Below, piece by piece: positions 8,276-16,970 of a stretch of DNA of 64,000 nt. Within the stretch, counting starts at the first letter, position 1. Each line of letters starts with the position of its first letter. The DNA lies in assembly GCA_947447985.1 (NCBI GenBank), contig CANFLX010000004.1, positions 1 through 64,000 of the forward strand, given 5' to 3'. The notes under the pieces were generated by a model. It saw only the letters and a list, made by a program, of their open reading frames with translations, was not told the DNA's origin and searched no databases. Both the position numbers and the translations under genes were made by a program. The stretch is from Comamonadaceae bacterium (GTDB lineage: Bacteria; Pseudomonadota; Gammaproteobacteria; Burkholderiales; Burkholderiaceae_C).

Positions 8276-9190
8276 TTATTCTATGTTCTGCACCTGCTCG
8301 CGCATTTGTTCAATCAAGACCTTCATGTCCACCGAAATGTGCGTCAGCGCCAAGGCGGCTGATTTGGAGCCCAACGTGTTGGCTTCCCGGTGCAGTTCCT
8401 GAATTAAAAAGTCCAGACGTTTGCCGATTTCGCCCCCTTTTTTGATCAAGCGCTCGAGTTCGTCCAGGTGGGAGTTCAAGCGGGTGATCTCTTCTGCCAC
8501 GTCAATGCGAATGGCAAAGGCAGTGGCCTCGGTCAGCGCCCGGTCCTGGGCGCTATCGGGCAGGGTGCTGCCATCGGTCAGCGCCATGGCCTCGGCCCAG
8601 CGCTCCATAAAACGCTGGCGCTGTTGGGCCACCAGTTGGGGTACGAGCGGCCCTGCCTGTGCCGCGAGCGCGCGCAGCTGGCGGATGTGTTCGCGCAACA
8701 TGGTCGCCAGGCGGGCGCCTTCACGCGATCGGGCGTCCAACAGGGCGTCCAGCGCTGTTTGCGCCAGGGGCAACAGTGCGTCGCTCCAGTCGGTGCTGCC
8801 CGACGGGTCCGAGGACGCCAGTCGCAGCACATCGCTCACCGACAGGCTGGCAGCCTGCGGCAGCCATACCTTGATATTGTCCTGAAGGCCGTTGAGTCGT
8901 TGCAGCAGTTTGGGCGAGGGGTCTTGCACGCCTGCACGTTGCTCCTCCAAGGAGACGCGCACTTCGACTTTGCCGCGCTTGAGGCGCGCCACGATCAGCT
9001 CGCGCAAGGTGGGTTCCCAATGGCGCAGATCCTCGGGAAGGCGAAAACTCACATCCAGAAACCGGCTGTTGACCGAACGGATTTCCAAGCCCAACTGGCC
9101 GGTCAAGGCCTTTGCGGACTCAGCGGTATTGGCAGTGGCGGGGGCTTGGTGTTGCGCAGTTGCGTAACCTGTCATACTGTAAACTGGCAT
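8276..9190 (-). CDS. yicC: YicC family endoribonuclease-like protein
   Basis: A 304-residue YicC protein starting [12 protein letters not shown], the family's hallmark N-terminus. The C-terminus carries the conserved block of the family ([17 protein letters not shown], then EANTLGSKS). E. coli YicC is described as an endoribonuclease acting on small RNA. I chose the ATG at 9190 because the MTGYA motif must lie at the very N-terminus and the 33-codon upstream extension is unlike the family. It is the first gene of yicC-gmk-rpoZ and divergent from the Ser/Thr kinase gene. A TATAAA-like hexamer upstream is a possible -10 element. Confidence 0.94.
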   Translation of the reverse strand: MPVYSMTGYATAQHQAPATANTAESAKALTGQLGLEIRSVNSRFLDVSFRLPEDLRHWEPTLRELIVARLKRGKVEVRVSLEEQRAGVQDPSPKLLQRLNGLQDNIKVWLPQAASLSVSDVLRLASSDPSGSTDWSDALLPLAQTALDALLDARSREGARLATMLREHIRQLRALAAQAGPLVPQLVAQQRQRFMERWAEAMALTDGSTLPDSAQDRALTEATAFAIRIDVAEEITRLNSHLDELERLIKKGGEIGKRLDFLIQELHREANTLGSKSAALALTHISVDMKVLIEQMREQVQNIE

Positions 9191-9304
9191 AACACTTCTC
9201 TCTTTTATATTGATTGCATTCAGGGTGAGGTTAAGAATAACCCGCTCATTGGCGCGAGGGTGTGATCGTCGACTCCGGGAGCCGCGCAACGAGATCTCTA
9301 TGGC

Positions 9305-10315
9305 ATGACCCAGGCTGCACCCAAGTCAACCCCGGCGCCCCTTGCCCCTGGCACATGGGTAGGAGGGTACCGCATCGTTCAAAAAATCGGTGCGGGAGGC
9401 TTCGGAATTGTCTATCGTGCCGTCAGTCCTACGGGACAAGAAGTGGCCCTCAAAGAATACCTGCCCGCTGCCCTGGCCAGCAGAGCCAGTGGCGATGCGC
9501 CCGTCGTGGTCGCTCGGGACAAGCGCGCACTGTACCGCATAGGCTTTCGCAGTTTTTTGGAAGAGGGGCGTGCGCTGGCCCAAATCGTTCACCCCAACGT
9601 TGTCAGCGTTTTGAACTTTTTCCAGGAAAACGACACCGTTTACCTGGTCATGAACTATCTCGAGGGCGCCTCACTCCAGCAGTTCATTGTGACCTCGGCC
9701 TCACTGAATCATGCCAAGGTTTTGCGTGAAAGCACGATCCGGTCTCTGTTTGATGAGGTGCTTCGCGGGTTGCGGGTGGTGCACCAGCACAAGATGCTGC
9801 ATTTGGACATCAAGCCCGGCAATATTCTCGTCACCGACGACGACCGTGCAGTGCTGATTGACTTTGGAGCGGCACGCGACGTGCTCAACCAGGACGGCAA
9901 GTTTTTGCAGCCTATGTTTACGCCTGGATTTTCGGCCCCCGAAATGTGCAAACGCGGCAAGCCGATTGGACCCTGGACGGATATTTACGCCATTGGAGCC
10001 TGCATGTTTTCTTGCATGAAGGGCTATCCGCCACCGGACGCAGCGAAGCCCGATTGCCGCTCCAAACTGGAAACTATGGTGCAAGATTTGCATGGCAAGT
10101 ACTCGAACTATCTGATTGACCTTGTCTTGTCGTGCATGCAAACCGACCCGCAGGCCCGGCCGCACTCGGTCCATTCAGTGCAAAAAATACTCACAACGCC
10201 GCCCAAAACGGTATGGCGTACCACCGGCATCTACGAATACGAGGCCACCGAGTTGTCTTCGGATGCATTGCCGCCCACTGCCGCGCTGCGCCTTGGCCGT
10301 GCTCAGCAGCCATGA
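9305..10315 (+). CDS. Hanks-type serine/threonine protein kinase
   Basis: A 336-residue soluble Ser/Thr kinase. It has the glycine-rich loop IGAGGFGIVYRA (near residue 28), the ATP-binding Lys in VALKEYLP, the catalytic loop HLDIKPGNIL (HxD with Leu in place of Arg), the magnesium-binding IDFGAARD and an APE-like SAPE motif. There is no transmembrane segment and no PASTA domain, so the kinase is cytoplasmic. Its stop overlaps the ATG of the PP2C phosphatase gene, so the pair probably forms a reversible phosphorylation switch. A first ATG at 9300 is followed at once by a stop, so the ATG at 9305 is used. Target unknown. Confidence 0.93.
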   Translation: MTQAAPKSTPAPLAPGTWVGGYRIVQKIGAGGFGIVYRAVSPTGQEVALKEYLPAALASRASGDAPVVVARDKRALYRIGFRSFLEEGRALAQIVHPNVVSVLNFFQENDTVYLVMNYLEGASLQQFIVTSASLNHAKVLRESTIRSLFDEVLRGLRVVHQHKMLHLDIKPGNILVTDDDRAVLIDFGAARDVLNQDGKFLQPMFTPGFSAPEMCKRGKPIGPWTDIYAIGACMFSCMKGYPPPDAAKPDCRSKLETMVQDLHGKYSNYLIDLVLSCMQTDPQARPHSVHSVQKILTTPPKTVWRTTGIYEYEATELSSDALPPTAALRLGRAQQP

Positions 10316-11061
10316 TGTTTTCTGTCTTTCAAGTCAGCCACCAAGGCGGACGCAAGCGCAACGAAGACCGCATGGGCTATACCTACACCCAGTCGGCGGC
10401 CATTTTTCTGGTGGCGGATGGGTTGGGCGGACATCCGCACGGCGACATCGCATCGCAACTCTGTCTGCAAGTTGTGACGACCCTGTTTAACAAGCAGGCC
10501 AAACCGAAATTGGCCCATGTCCCCGAATTTCTTCAGGCGGCCATGCTTGCTGCCCATGAGCAGTTGCAGAGTTATGCGGCGACCCATGCACTGGACCAGA
10601 CACCCAGCAGCACTCTGGTGATTTCGGTGCTGCAAGACAACCAGTGTTACACGGCGCATTGCGGTGATTCGCGCCGCTACTTGCTGCGCGCCGGTCAAAT
10701 CGTCAGTCGTACGATTGACCACTCTGTGGCCGAATGGAAAGACAGCATGCTTCCTGCCAGTCGCTCGGCGCCAGGGACCAAGCACCTGCTCTACAGTTGT
10801 CTGGGTGCGTCCCGGCAGCCGGTGATTGAAATGTCGGCGCCTATCGCGCTCGAGTCGGGGGACCGCTTGATGTTGTGTTCTGACGGGCTGTGGGGCAATG
10901 TGGAGGAGGCTGACATCTGCCACGGCTTAACCGCCAACGCGGTGACCGAAGCGGCGCAGGAACTTGCCGATCTGGCCTTGCGCCAAGGTGGGCCCTATTG
11001 CGACAACGTCACCCTGATCGCGGTGGCCTGGGAGAAGGCTGATAATCAGCCGCTTGCCTGA
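10312..11061 (+). CDS. PP2C-family serine/threonine phosphatase
   Basis: A 249-residue metal-dependent protein phosphatase with the PP2C metal-ligand motifs in order: KRNEDRMGY, VADGLGGHPHGD, HCGDSRRYLL, LCSDGLWG and CDNVTLIAV. It should remove phosphates placed by the neighbouring kinase. The ATG at 10312 overlaps the kinase stop by four bases. An upstream in-frame extension is open but lies inside the kinase gene and has no PP2C similarity, so it was rejected. The rph gene follows after 70 bases. Confidence 0.93.
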   Translation: MMFSVFQVSHQGGRKRNEDRMGYTYTQSAAIFLVADGLGGHPHGDIASQLCLQVVTTLFNKQAKPKLAHVPEFLQAAMLAAHEQLQSYAATHALDQTPSSTLVISVLQDNQCYTAHCGDSRRYLLRAGQIVSRTIDHSVAEWKDSMLPASRSAPGTKHLLYSCLGASRQPVIEMSAPIALESGDRLMLCSDGLWGNVEEADICHGLTANAVTEAAQELADLALRQGGPYCDNVTLIAVAWEKADNQPLA

Positions 11062-11131
11062 GCGGCCCGCCCGAGAGGGTGGCTGCAAACGCTCACCTTG
11101 ATTTCTTTCACCCGTCTTCGGGAATTCCATC

Positions 11132-11875
11132 ATGACTTTGTATATCCGCAGCGGTGCACGTGCCGCAAATGCTTTGCGCCCGGTGCGCATCACCCGGGGC
11201 TACACCCGCCACGCCGAAGGATCGGTGCTGATTGAGTTTGGCGGCACCAAGGTGCTCTGCACCGCGTCGGTCGAGGAGCGCGTGCCACCGCACAAGCGCG
11301 GCAGCGGCGAGGGCTGGGTGACCGCCGAGTACGGCATGCTGCCCCGCGCCACCCACACCCGCAGCGACCGCGAGGCCGCCAAAGGCAAGCAAAGTGGCCG
11401 CACCCAGGAGATTCAGCGTCTGATCGGACGGTCCTTGCGCGCCGTGTTTGACCTCAAACGCCTGGGCGAGCGCACCATTTCCCTGGACTGCGACGTGATC
11501 CAAGCGGACGGTGGCACCCGCACCGCTGCCATCACAGGCGCCTTTGTGGCCGCGCAGGACGCGGTCAACTGGCTGCTGGCGCACGGCAAGATCGCCGAGT
11601 CGCCCATCACCGCCAGTGTGGCGGCGATTTCGGTGGGCATTGTCGAAGGCACACCTTTGCTGGACCTGGAATACACCGAAGACTCTGCCTGCGATACCGA
11701 CATGAATGTCGTCATGACCGGTGCGGGAAACTTCGTCGAAGTGCAGGGCACGGCCGAGGGTGCGGCTTTTTCGCGCGCCGAGATGGACCAATTGCTCCAC
11801 CTGGCCGAAAGCGGCATTGGCGATTTGATGCGCCTGCAGCAAGAGGCGCTGGCCCAGCCACTGGCTGGTCACTGA
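11132..11875 (+). CDS. rph: Ribonuclease PH
   Basis: A 247-residue phosphorolytic 3'-to-5' exoribonuclease that trims tRNA 3' ends. Family motifs include RPVRITRGY, a phosphate-binding [15 protein letters not shown] and the [19 protein letters not shown] core. It is followed by rdgB after 17 bases, the usual neighbour. Confidence 0.97.
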   Translation: MTLYIRSGARAANALRPVRITRGYTRHAEGSVLIEFGGTKVLCTASVEERVPPHKRGSGEGWVTAEYGMLPRATHTRSDREAAKGKQSGRTQEIQRLIGRSLRAVFDLKRLGERTISLDCDVIQADGGTRTAAITGAFVAAQDAVNWLLAHGKIAESPITASVAAISVGIVEGTPLLDLEYTEDSACDTDMNVVMTGAGNFVEVQGTAEGAAFSRAEMDQLLHLAESGIGDLMRLQQEALAQPLAGH

Positions 11876-11892
11876 GCGGGGGAGAGCGGTCC

Positions 11893-12498
11893 ATGCAGAT
11901 TGTTTTGGCGTCCAACAACGCAGGCAAATTGGCGGAGCTGCAGGCCATGTTTGCGCCGCTGGGTTGCGCTTTGGTGCGCCAAAGTGACTTGGGCGTGCCC
12001 GAGTCGCCCGAGCCCTACCGCACCTTTGTCGAAAACGCCCTGGCCAAAGCACGCAATGCCGCGCTGCACACTGGCCTGCCCGCCATTGCCGACGACGCAG
12101 GCCTGTGTGTGGACGCCTTTGGCGGCCTGCCCGGCGTAGACACAGCCTACTACGCCACCCAGTTTGGCTATGCCAAGGGCGACGACAACAACGTGCGGGC
12201 CCTGCTTGAGCAAATGCAAGGCGTGACGAATCGCGGTGCCGCCTTGGTCAGCACGCTGGTGGCCGTGCGCTCGCCAGAGGACCCGGAGCCCTTGATTGCC
12301 GTGGGTCGCGTGGCGGGGCAAATTGCCCCTGCACCCGTGGGCAGCAATGGCTTTGGTTTTGACCCGATCATGTGGATTCCAGCGTTTGGCAAGACCTTTG
12401 CCGAGTTGCCGGTGGAAGTGAAAAACGCCCACAGCCACCGGGGCCGCGCCGCCCAGGCCATGGTGGCGCTGCTGCGCGAGCGCTGGCTGGCGCAATGA
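11893..12498 (+). CDS. rdgB: XTP/dITP pyrophosphatase (RdgB/Ham1)
   Basis: A 201-residue house-cleaning nucleotide pyrophosphatase that hydrolyses dITP and XTP to keep deaminated purines out of nucleic acids. Visible motifs are LASNNAGKLAEL at the N-terminus, TFVENALAKAR, ADDAGLCVDAFGGLPG and the C-terminal SHRGRA. Its stop overlaps the hemW ATG (ATGA), so the two are translationally coupled. Confidence 0.96.
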   Translation: MQIVLASNNAGKLAELQAMFAPLGCALVRQSDLGVPESPEPYRTFVENALAKARNAALHTGLPAIADDAGLCVDAFGGLPGVDTAYYATQFGYAKGDDNNVRALLEQMQGVTNRGAALVSTLVAVRSPEDPEPLIAVGRVAGQIAPAPVGSNGFGFDPIMWIPAFGKTFAELPVEVKNAHSHRGRAAQAMVALLRERWLAQ

Positions 12499-13730
12499 TT
12501 CCTATCGCAAGCGGCAAGCCCGCGGCAGACGCGGTGGTGCAGCACGATATTGCGCATTACATGCGCCCCGGCACGCTGCAGTTGTCTGCCTTGCCGCTTC
12601 TGTCGCTGTATGTGCACCTGCCCTGGTGCCTCAAAAAGTGCCCCTACTGCGACTTCAATTCCCACGAGCAGCCCGCCGGGGCCTTGCCGGAGCAGCGCTA
12701 CATCGACGCCGTGGTGGCCGATCTGGAAGCGGCTTTGCCTCTGATTTGGGGCCGTGGCATTCACAGTATTTTTATTGGCGGTGGCACGCCCAGCCTGTTT
12801 TCGCCAGAGGCCATAGACCGGCTCATCAGCGACATTCGGGCCCGCCTGCGGCTGGAGGCCAACTGCGAAATCACGCTGGAGGCCAACCCGGGTACGTTTG
12901 AGAAAGACCGTTTTGCCGCTTTTGCCCAAGCAGGCGTGACCCGGCTGTCGATCGGGGTGCAAAGCTTTAACGATGCGCACCTGCAAGCCTTGGGCCGGGT
13001 GCACGACCGCGCACAGGCGCTGGCGGCGGTGGAGGAGGCGGCGCGCGCCTTTTCCACCTTTAACCTGGACATCATGTATGCGCTGCCGGGGCAGACGCTG
13101 GAGCAGGTGGGGCAGGACACTCGCACCGCGCTGGGCTTTGCCCCGCCGCACATCTCGATTTACCACCTGACGATTGAGCCCAACACCTATTTCGCCAAGT
13201 TTCCGCCCACCGTTCCCGAGGACGACACGGCCTACGCCATGCTGGACCACATCACCGAGCTGACGGAAGCTGCTGGCCTGCAGCGCTATGAGGTCTCGGC
13301 CTATGCCAAAGACGGCCACCGCTGCGCGCACAACCTGAACTACTGGCAGTTCGGCGATTACCTGGGCATTGGCGCGGGTGCGCACAGCAAAATCAGCTTT
13401 GCGCACCGGGTGGTGCGCCAGGTGCGCTTGCGCGAGCCGCGCCTGTACCAGGAGCGCGCCCTGGCCGGCAACGCTTTGGCACAGAGCGAAGACGTGGCCC
13501 GCGCCGACCTGCCCTTTGAATACATGCTCAACGCCTTGCGCCTGCGCCATGGTTTTGGTTTGCGCGAGTTCACCGAGCGCACCGGCTTGCCCGTGACCGC
13601 GATTGCCGCGGCATTGGACACCGCCGAGCGCAAGGGTCTGATCGAACGCGACCTGCACCGTGTGCGACCCACGGTGAGGGGCTTTGACTTTTTGAGTGAT
13701 TTGCAGGGGCTGTTTTTGGCAGACCGCTAG
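12495..13730 (+). CDS. hemW: HemW, radical SAM haem chaperone
   Basis: A 411-residue radical-SAM protein with the 4Fe-4S motif CLKKCPYC near residue 48, preceded by LYVHLPW, and the HemN/HemW-type IGGGTPSLF and SIGVQSFN motifs. HemW proteins were once called oxygen-independent coproporphyrinogen oxidases but are now viewed as haem-inserting chaperones. They lack the extra N-terminal Cys of true HemN, as here. The ATG at 12495 overlaps the rdgB stop; the open frame further upstream lies within rdgB. Confidence 0.95.
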   Translation: MIPIASGKPAADAVVQHDIAHYMRPGTLQLSALPLLSLYVHLPWCLKKCPYCDFNSHEQPAGALPEQRYIDAVVADLEAALPLIWGRGIHSIFIGGGTPSLFSPEAIDRLISDIRARLRLEANCEITLEANPGTFEKDRFAAFAQAGVTRLSIGVQSFNDAHLQALGRVHDRAQALAAVEEAARAFSTFNLDIMYALPGQTLEQVGQDTRTALGFAPPHISIYHLTIEPNTYFAKFPPTVPEDDTAYAMLDHITELTEAAGLQRYEVSAYAKDGHRCAHNLNYWQFGDYLGIGAGAHSKISFAHRVVRQVRLREPRLYQERALAGNALAQSEDVARADLPFEYMLNALRLRHGFGLREFTERTGLPVTAIAAALDTAERKGLIERDLHRVRPTVRGFDFLSDLQGLFLADR

Positions 13731-13830
13731 GCTTCGACGCCGAGGCGACCCGATCTAGGGGCTTACCCGATAGGGAATCCGGAGCGGCTCAGGCACTATC
13801 GCCCCTGTCAAAAACTTTGAATTTCACGCT

Positions 13831-14724
13831 ATGAACCCGACACAAGTTCAAAATCTGCTGGTGCTTTGCCTTCTCTGCGGCTTTGGCCTGATGGAATTTG
13901 CCACCCGCCGCTACCAAAGCACGGTGCGCACCACCGCCACTTCGAATGACACCAAACTCGAGCTGATGATGTTTGTGAGCCTGCTGGCCATTACCCAGCC
14001 GCTGGCCATTCTGGGTGCCGGCAAACTCGGTGCCTGGCTCGCGCCTGACTTGAAAGGCGCCATGGCCGACTGGCCCTGGTGGGCGATGGTGGGTGTGCTG
14101 TTGGTGGCGGACGACATGACGCAGTACTGGTGGCACCGCGCCTCCCACTCGCCTTTGTTGTGGCCCTTGCACCGGGCGCACCACTCGGCGCAGTACATGA
14201 GCATTCGCGTCACATTTCGCAACAACTTCTTTTACTACCTCATGATGCCCGGCCTGTGGTTTGCCGGTGCGCTGCTGTACCTGGGCGTGGGGGGCTGGGT
14301 CTACGCGATTTACATCGTGGTCAAGCTGTTTGTGATTTTGGGTGCCCACTGCGCCTGGCGCTGGGACGAACCGCTGTACCGAATCCCTGCGCTGCGGCCT
14401 CTCATGTGGGTGCTGGAACGGACGATTTCGACCCCTGCCACCCACTGGGCGCACCACGCGATCACCAATGCCGACGGCGTGGGTCACTACAAAGGCAATT
14501 TCGGCAATCTGCTGTTTTTGTGGGACATTATTTTTGGCTCCGCCCACATCACCCGCCAGTACCCACCTGCCGTGGGTTTGCGTGACGATCAGTTGTTCGG
14601 CCAAGAACGCTGGTACCACCAGATGTTCTACCCCCTGTTCCAGTCCCAGCGGGAATACACGGCGCTGAAGCCGGGTGGCATGATTTACGACGAGTCCCAG
14701 GTATCCGCACCAAGGTCGCATTAA
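13831..14724 (+). CDS. Fatty acid hydroxylase / sterol desaturase superfamily protein
   Basis: A 297-residue integral-membrane di-iron enzyme. The histidine clusters are in order: HRASH (HxxxH), HRAHH (HxxHH) and HWAHH (HxxHH), between four or so hydrophobic segments. Members hydroxylate or desaturate lipids; the substrate cannot be assigned. It stands alone between hemW and a lipoprotein gene. The final 25 codons have a decayed copy at about 16841-16933. Confidence 0.9.
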   Translation: MNPTQVQNLLVLCLLCGFGLMEFATRRYQSTVRTTATSNDTKLELMMFVSLLAITQPLAILGAGKLGAWLAPDLKGAMADWPWWAMVGVLLVADDMTQYWWHRASHSPLLWPLHRAHHSAQYMSIRVTFRNNFFYYLMMPGLWFAGALLYLGVGGWVYAIYIVVKLFVILGAHCAWRWDEPLYRIPALRPLMWVLERTISTPATHWAHHAITNADGVGHYKGNFGNLLFLWDIIFGSAHITRQYPPAVGLRDDQLFGQERWYHQMFYPLFQSQREYTALKPGGMIYDESQVSAPRSH

Positions 14725-15012
14725 GCCACCTGGTAGTCACTGCGCCCGACCTGCGCCAGTTTGGGAAATGCTGAATCACAAGACGGATATACACACGCTG
14801 GCTAACAAACAGTCAATTCAGCGGCGATGGTGGAATAGTATTACCGCAGGTTGACGGCTGCTAGGGCAACGGACCGGTTTGCTTGACTATTGGGGAACCA
14901 AAAGAGGCGGTGTCAATTTCGTAAATTCCGTGTAAAGTTGTAATTCTTGCATTGTTGAATAAAAACGTTTATCGACAAGCATTCCACCAACTTTCCCTAC
15001 ACAGGACACGCC
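14725..15012. other. 288-base intergenic region, no gene seen
   Basis: It separates the hydroxylase from the lipoprotein gene, and its AT content rises toward the right. The lipoprotein ribosome binding site (AGGA) lies about 7 bases before its ATG. TTGACT near 14883 could be a -35 element, but no convincing -10 follows at the right distance. I see no terminator hairpin or RNA gene. Confidence 0.4.
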
Positions 15013-15987
15013 ATGCGCACTTTGAACAACACGAAACTTTTCATTGCTGCGCTTGCCGCAGTGTTGCTAACGGCCTGCGGTGGTGGCGGGGGTGGTAGCT
15101 CCTCTGGCTCACTTCCCCCCCTATTGATTACCTCAAGCAACTACGTTGACGTTGCCGAAAATTCAGTCGCACGGGCGAATGGGGTGTCTGGCACCTCGTC
15201 ACTGGGTACGAGTTTAGTAGGAGCGCAAATCTCGCAAGCCGAATCTATTGCGTTGAAAGATATTGCTTTATCCACAGCAGCGACTCTGCTCGATAACTGG
15301 GCAATGTTTGATAATCCAACTATTGTTGGAGCGGTCACATCAAATACGGTCAATTGCCCTGGCGGCGGGACCGTCAGCGGAGTCGTCAACGCCAGCAACA
15401 ACCTCACCCCAAGCACTGGGGACACCGTCAGTGCGACATTCAACAACTGTAATTTGAACGGTGTGCTTGGAAACGGATCACTTTATATTGTTATCAATAG
15501 TTACAGTGGTAGTAATCTTTCCACCAACGGTTCAGCTTCCCTGACGATGGTATTCAGTAATTTCACGGCCGGTAGTGATGCCGTAGACGGAAGCATTACC
15601 ATGGGCGTGACTGTTTCTAGTGCGACGGTTCGAACGGTGACACTGGCTATGCCGAATTTTCTTGTCACAGCCAATGGAGATTCTTTTTATTTTTCTGCAT
15701 TTAGCATGACAGCTGCTCAAAGTGGTTCGTCTGCAAGTTTGAGCATGGCTGGATCCATTTCGTCTGCCAGGTACGGTGGTTCAGTGATTGTAAGTACTCC
15801 ATCCGCATTTGCCATAAATTCTTCCCGAAGCGTCTCGGGACAAATTCTTATGACAGGCAAAAACGGAACAAAGGCAAGGGTCACCGGGCAGGGGACTACG
15901 ATTCTTATCGAGGCAGATACTACCGGAAGCGGCACATATGACGTCCATACATCGGTGGCGGTGAACAGTTTGGTCTCTAATTGGTAA
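15013..15987 (+). CDS. Ser/Gly/Thr-rich lipoprotein, unknown function
   Basis: A 324-residue protein with a textbook lipoprotein signal: basic start, hydrophobic core and lipobox LLTAC with Cys22, followed by a Gly/Ser linker. The mature part is rich in Ser, Thr, Asn and alternating hydrophobic residues, as expected of a beta-rich surface or periplasmic protein. No catalytic motif was found. Its stop overlaps the start of the outer-membrane protein gene, so the two are probably made together. The pair is more AT-rich than the flanking genes and lies between the hydroxylase and a decayed copy of the hydroxylase tail, which suggests acquisition as a cassette. Confidence 0.75.
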   Translation: MRTLNNTKLFIAALAAVLLTACGGGGGGSSSGSLPPLLITSSNYVDVAENSVARANGVSGTSSLGTSLVGAQISQAESIALKDIALSTAATLLDNWAMFDNPTIVGAVTSNTVNCPGGGTVSGVVNASNNLTPSTGDTVSATFNNCNLNGVLGNGSLYIVINSYSGSNLSTNGSASLTMVFSNFTAGSDAVDGSITMGVTVSSATVRTVTLAMPNFLVTANGDSFYFSAFSMTAAQSGSSASLSMAGSISSARYGGSVIVSTPSAFAINSSRSVSGQILMTGKNGTKARVTGQGTTILIEADTTGSGTYDVHTSVAVNSLVSNW

Positions 15988-16835
15988 ATATTGCTTACGT
16001 TTCGCAAGCGGCAATCGGGGTACTATTCACTGTTGCAAGCTCTGGCGCTGCTGCTCAGGAATTGGAGTTAGCAAGCACTAACGATGAAAAGGTGCGCTGG
16101 ACTGTAGCCCTCACTGGTGGCGTTTGGGGTAGCCAATGGCAGGAGAATCTAATCGGCTCGGCCCGGCATGTTTATGAACGAGCCCATCTTCCCGTGGTGG
16201 CCCTGGAGCTAAACAGAGCTACCGCTAAGGAAAATATAAAGCTTCAGTTTATTTCAAGCGATGGAAAGAGCAGTTATGACGGTTGGACAAGCACTGGTCA
16301 AGCGATTATGTCGTCCAGCGATTTGGAATTGCGTGGTGCTCAGGTGGAGTACCAGTGGAAACTGTCTCCAGACTTTGGTTGGGGCTTTCGTGTTGAACAA
16401 GAATTATTCAACCGCCAAATCAATGGCGTAGCCGCAGTAAAGGGCTATCTTGAGGAATACAGTCGATTGTCATTGCTGGTGGGCGGCACAAAGTCAATTC
16501 AATTCTCTGGTGGCAATCGTGTCAATTTAGCGGCCTGGTATGGCGGCGGTGACGGGAACAAATTCAGGCTGACGCTAGATCCGTATGAACCGGTTACCGT
16601 AAAACTCGGCAGTACCAAAAAAATAGATGTTTCGGCAACGTGGCAGATACCGCTGGATCACGGCGAGCAGTCGAAATGGGACTTCATTGGGCAACTCGCA
16701 TTCAAACGGTCTGAAACAGAGCAAAGCGAAGTTGGAGTCTTAAAAAATCAAGGTCGTTCTGTCGGAACATTTATCCAACCCAGTACCGAAAGTTCCGGCT
16801 GGCAGATAACGTTGGGTATAGCCCGTAGCTGGTGA
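15981..16835 (+). CDS. Predicted outer-membrane beta-barrel protein, unknown function
   Basis: A 284-residue protein with a hydrophobic leader (about residues 5-25, ending GAAAQ) and a mature part of alternating amphipathic strands ending in an aromatic residue (IARSW), as outer-membrane barrels do. The start appears to be TTG at 15981, overlapping the lipoprotein stop; no ATG lies before the signal peptide. With the lipoprotein it may form a lipoprotein/barrel pair at the cell surface. No family was recognised. Confidence 0.65.
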   Translation: MVNIAYVSQAAIGVLFTVASSGAAAQELELASTNDEKVRWTVALTGGVWGSQWQENLIGSARHVYERAHLPVVALELNRATAKENIKLQFISSDGKSSYDGWTSTGQAIMSSSDLELRGAQVEYQWKLSPDFGWGFRVEQELFNRQINGVAAVKGYLEEYSRLSLLVGGTKSIQFSGGNRVNLAAWYGGGDGNKFRLTLDPYEPVTVKLGSTKKIDVSATWQIPLDHGEQSKWDFIGQLAFKRSETEQSEVGVLKNQGRSVGTFIQPSTESSGWQITLGIARSW

Positions 16836-16840
16836 ATAGA

Positions 16841-16933
16841 ATTTTTGAAATTCTCCAGCGCGAACACAGTGCCCTGAAGCCGGGTGGCACGAGTTACGAC
16901 GCGTCCCAAATATCCGCTGGTGTGGAGCGTTAG
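16841..16933 (+). pseudogene. Decayed 3' end of a fatty-acid-hydroxylase gene
   Basis: In one frame this stretch reads LQREH then ALKPGG then SYDASQISA before a TAG stop. It matches the C-terminus of the hydroxylase at 13831-14724 (SQREY, ALKPGG, IYDESQVSA). The DNA from about 16858 to 16918 is visibly alike at roughly four of five bases. No start or upstream hydroxylase sequence remains; it begins just after the outer-membrane protein stop. It is best read as the leftover of a duplicated gene. Confidence 0.7.
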
Positions 16934-16970
16934 CCCATTGGTTAGCGCGGAGGGCCCAGCCACCAAGGCC

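Noticed and set aside
12168-13658. A 496-codon minus-strand frame over rdgB and hemW
   Set aside because: It is antisense to two clear enzymes with intact motifs, and its translation is His/Gln/Arg-rich shadow sequence.
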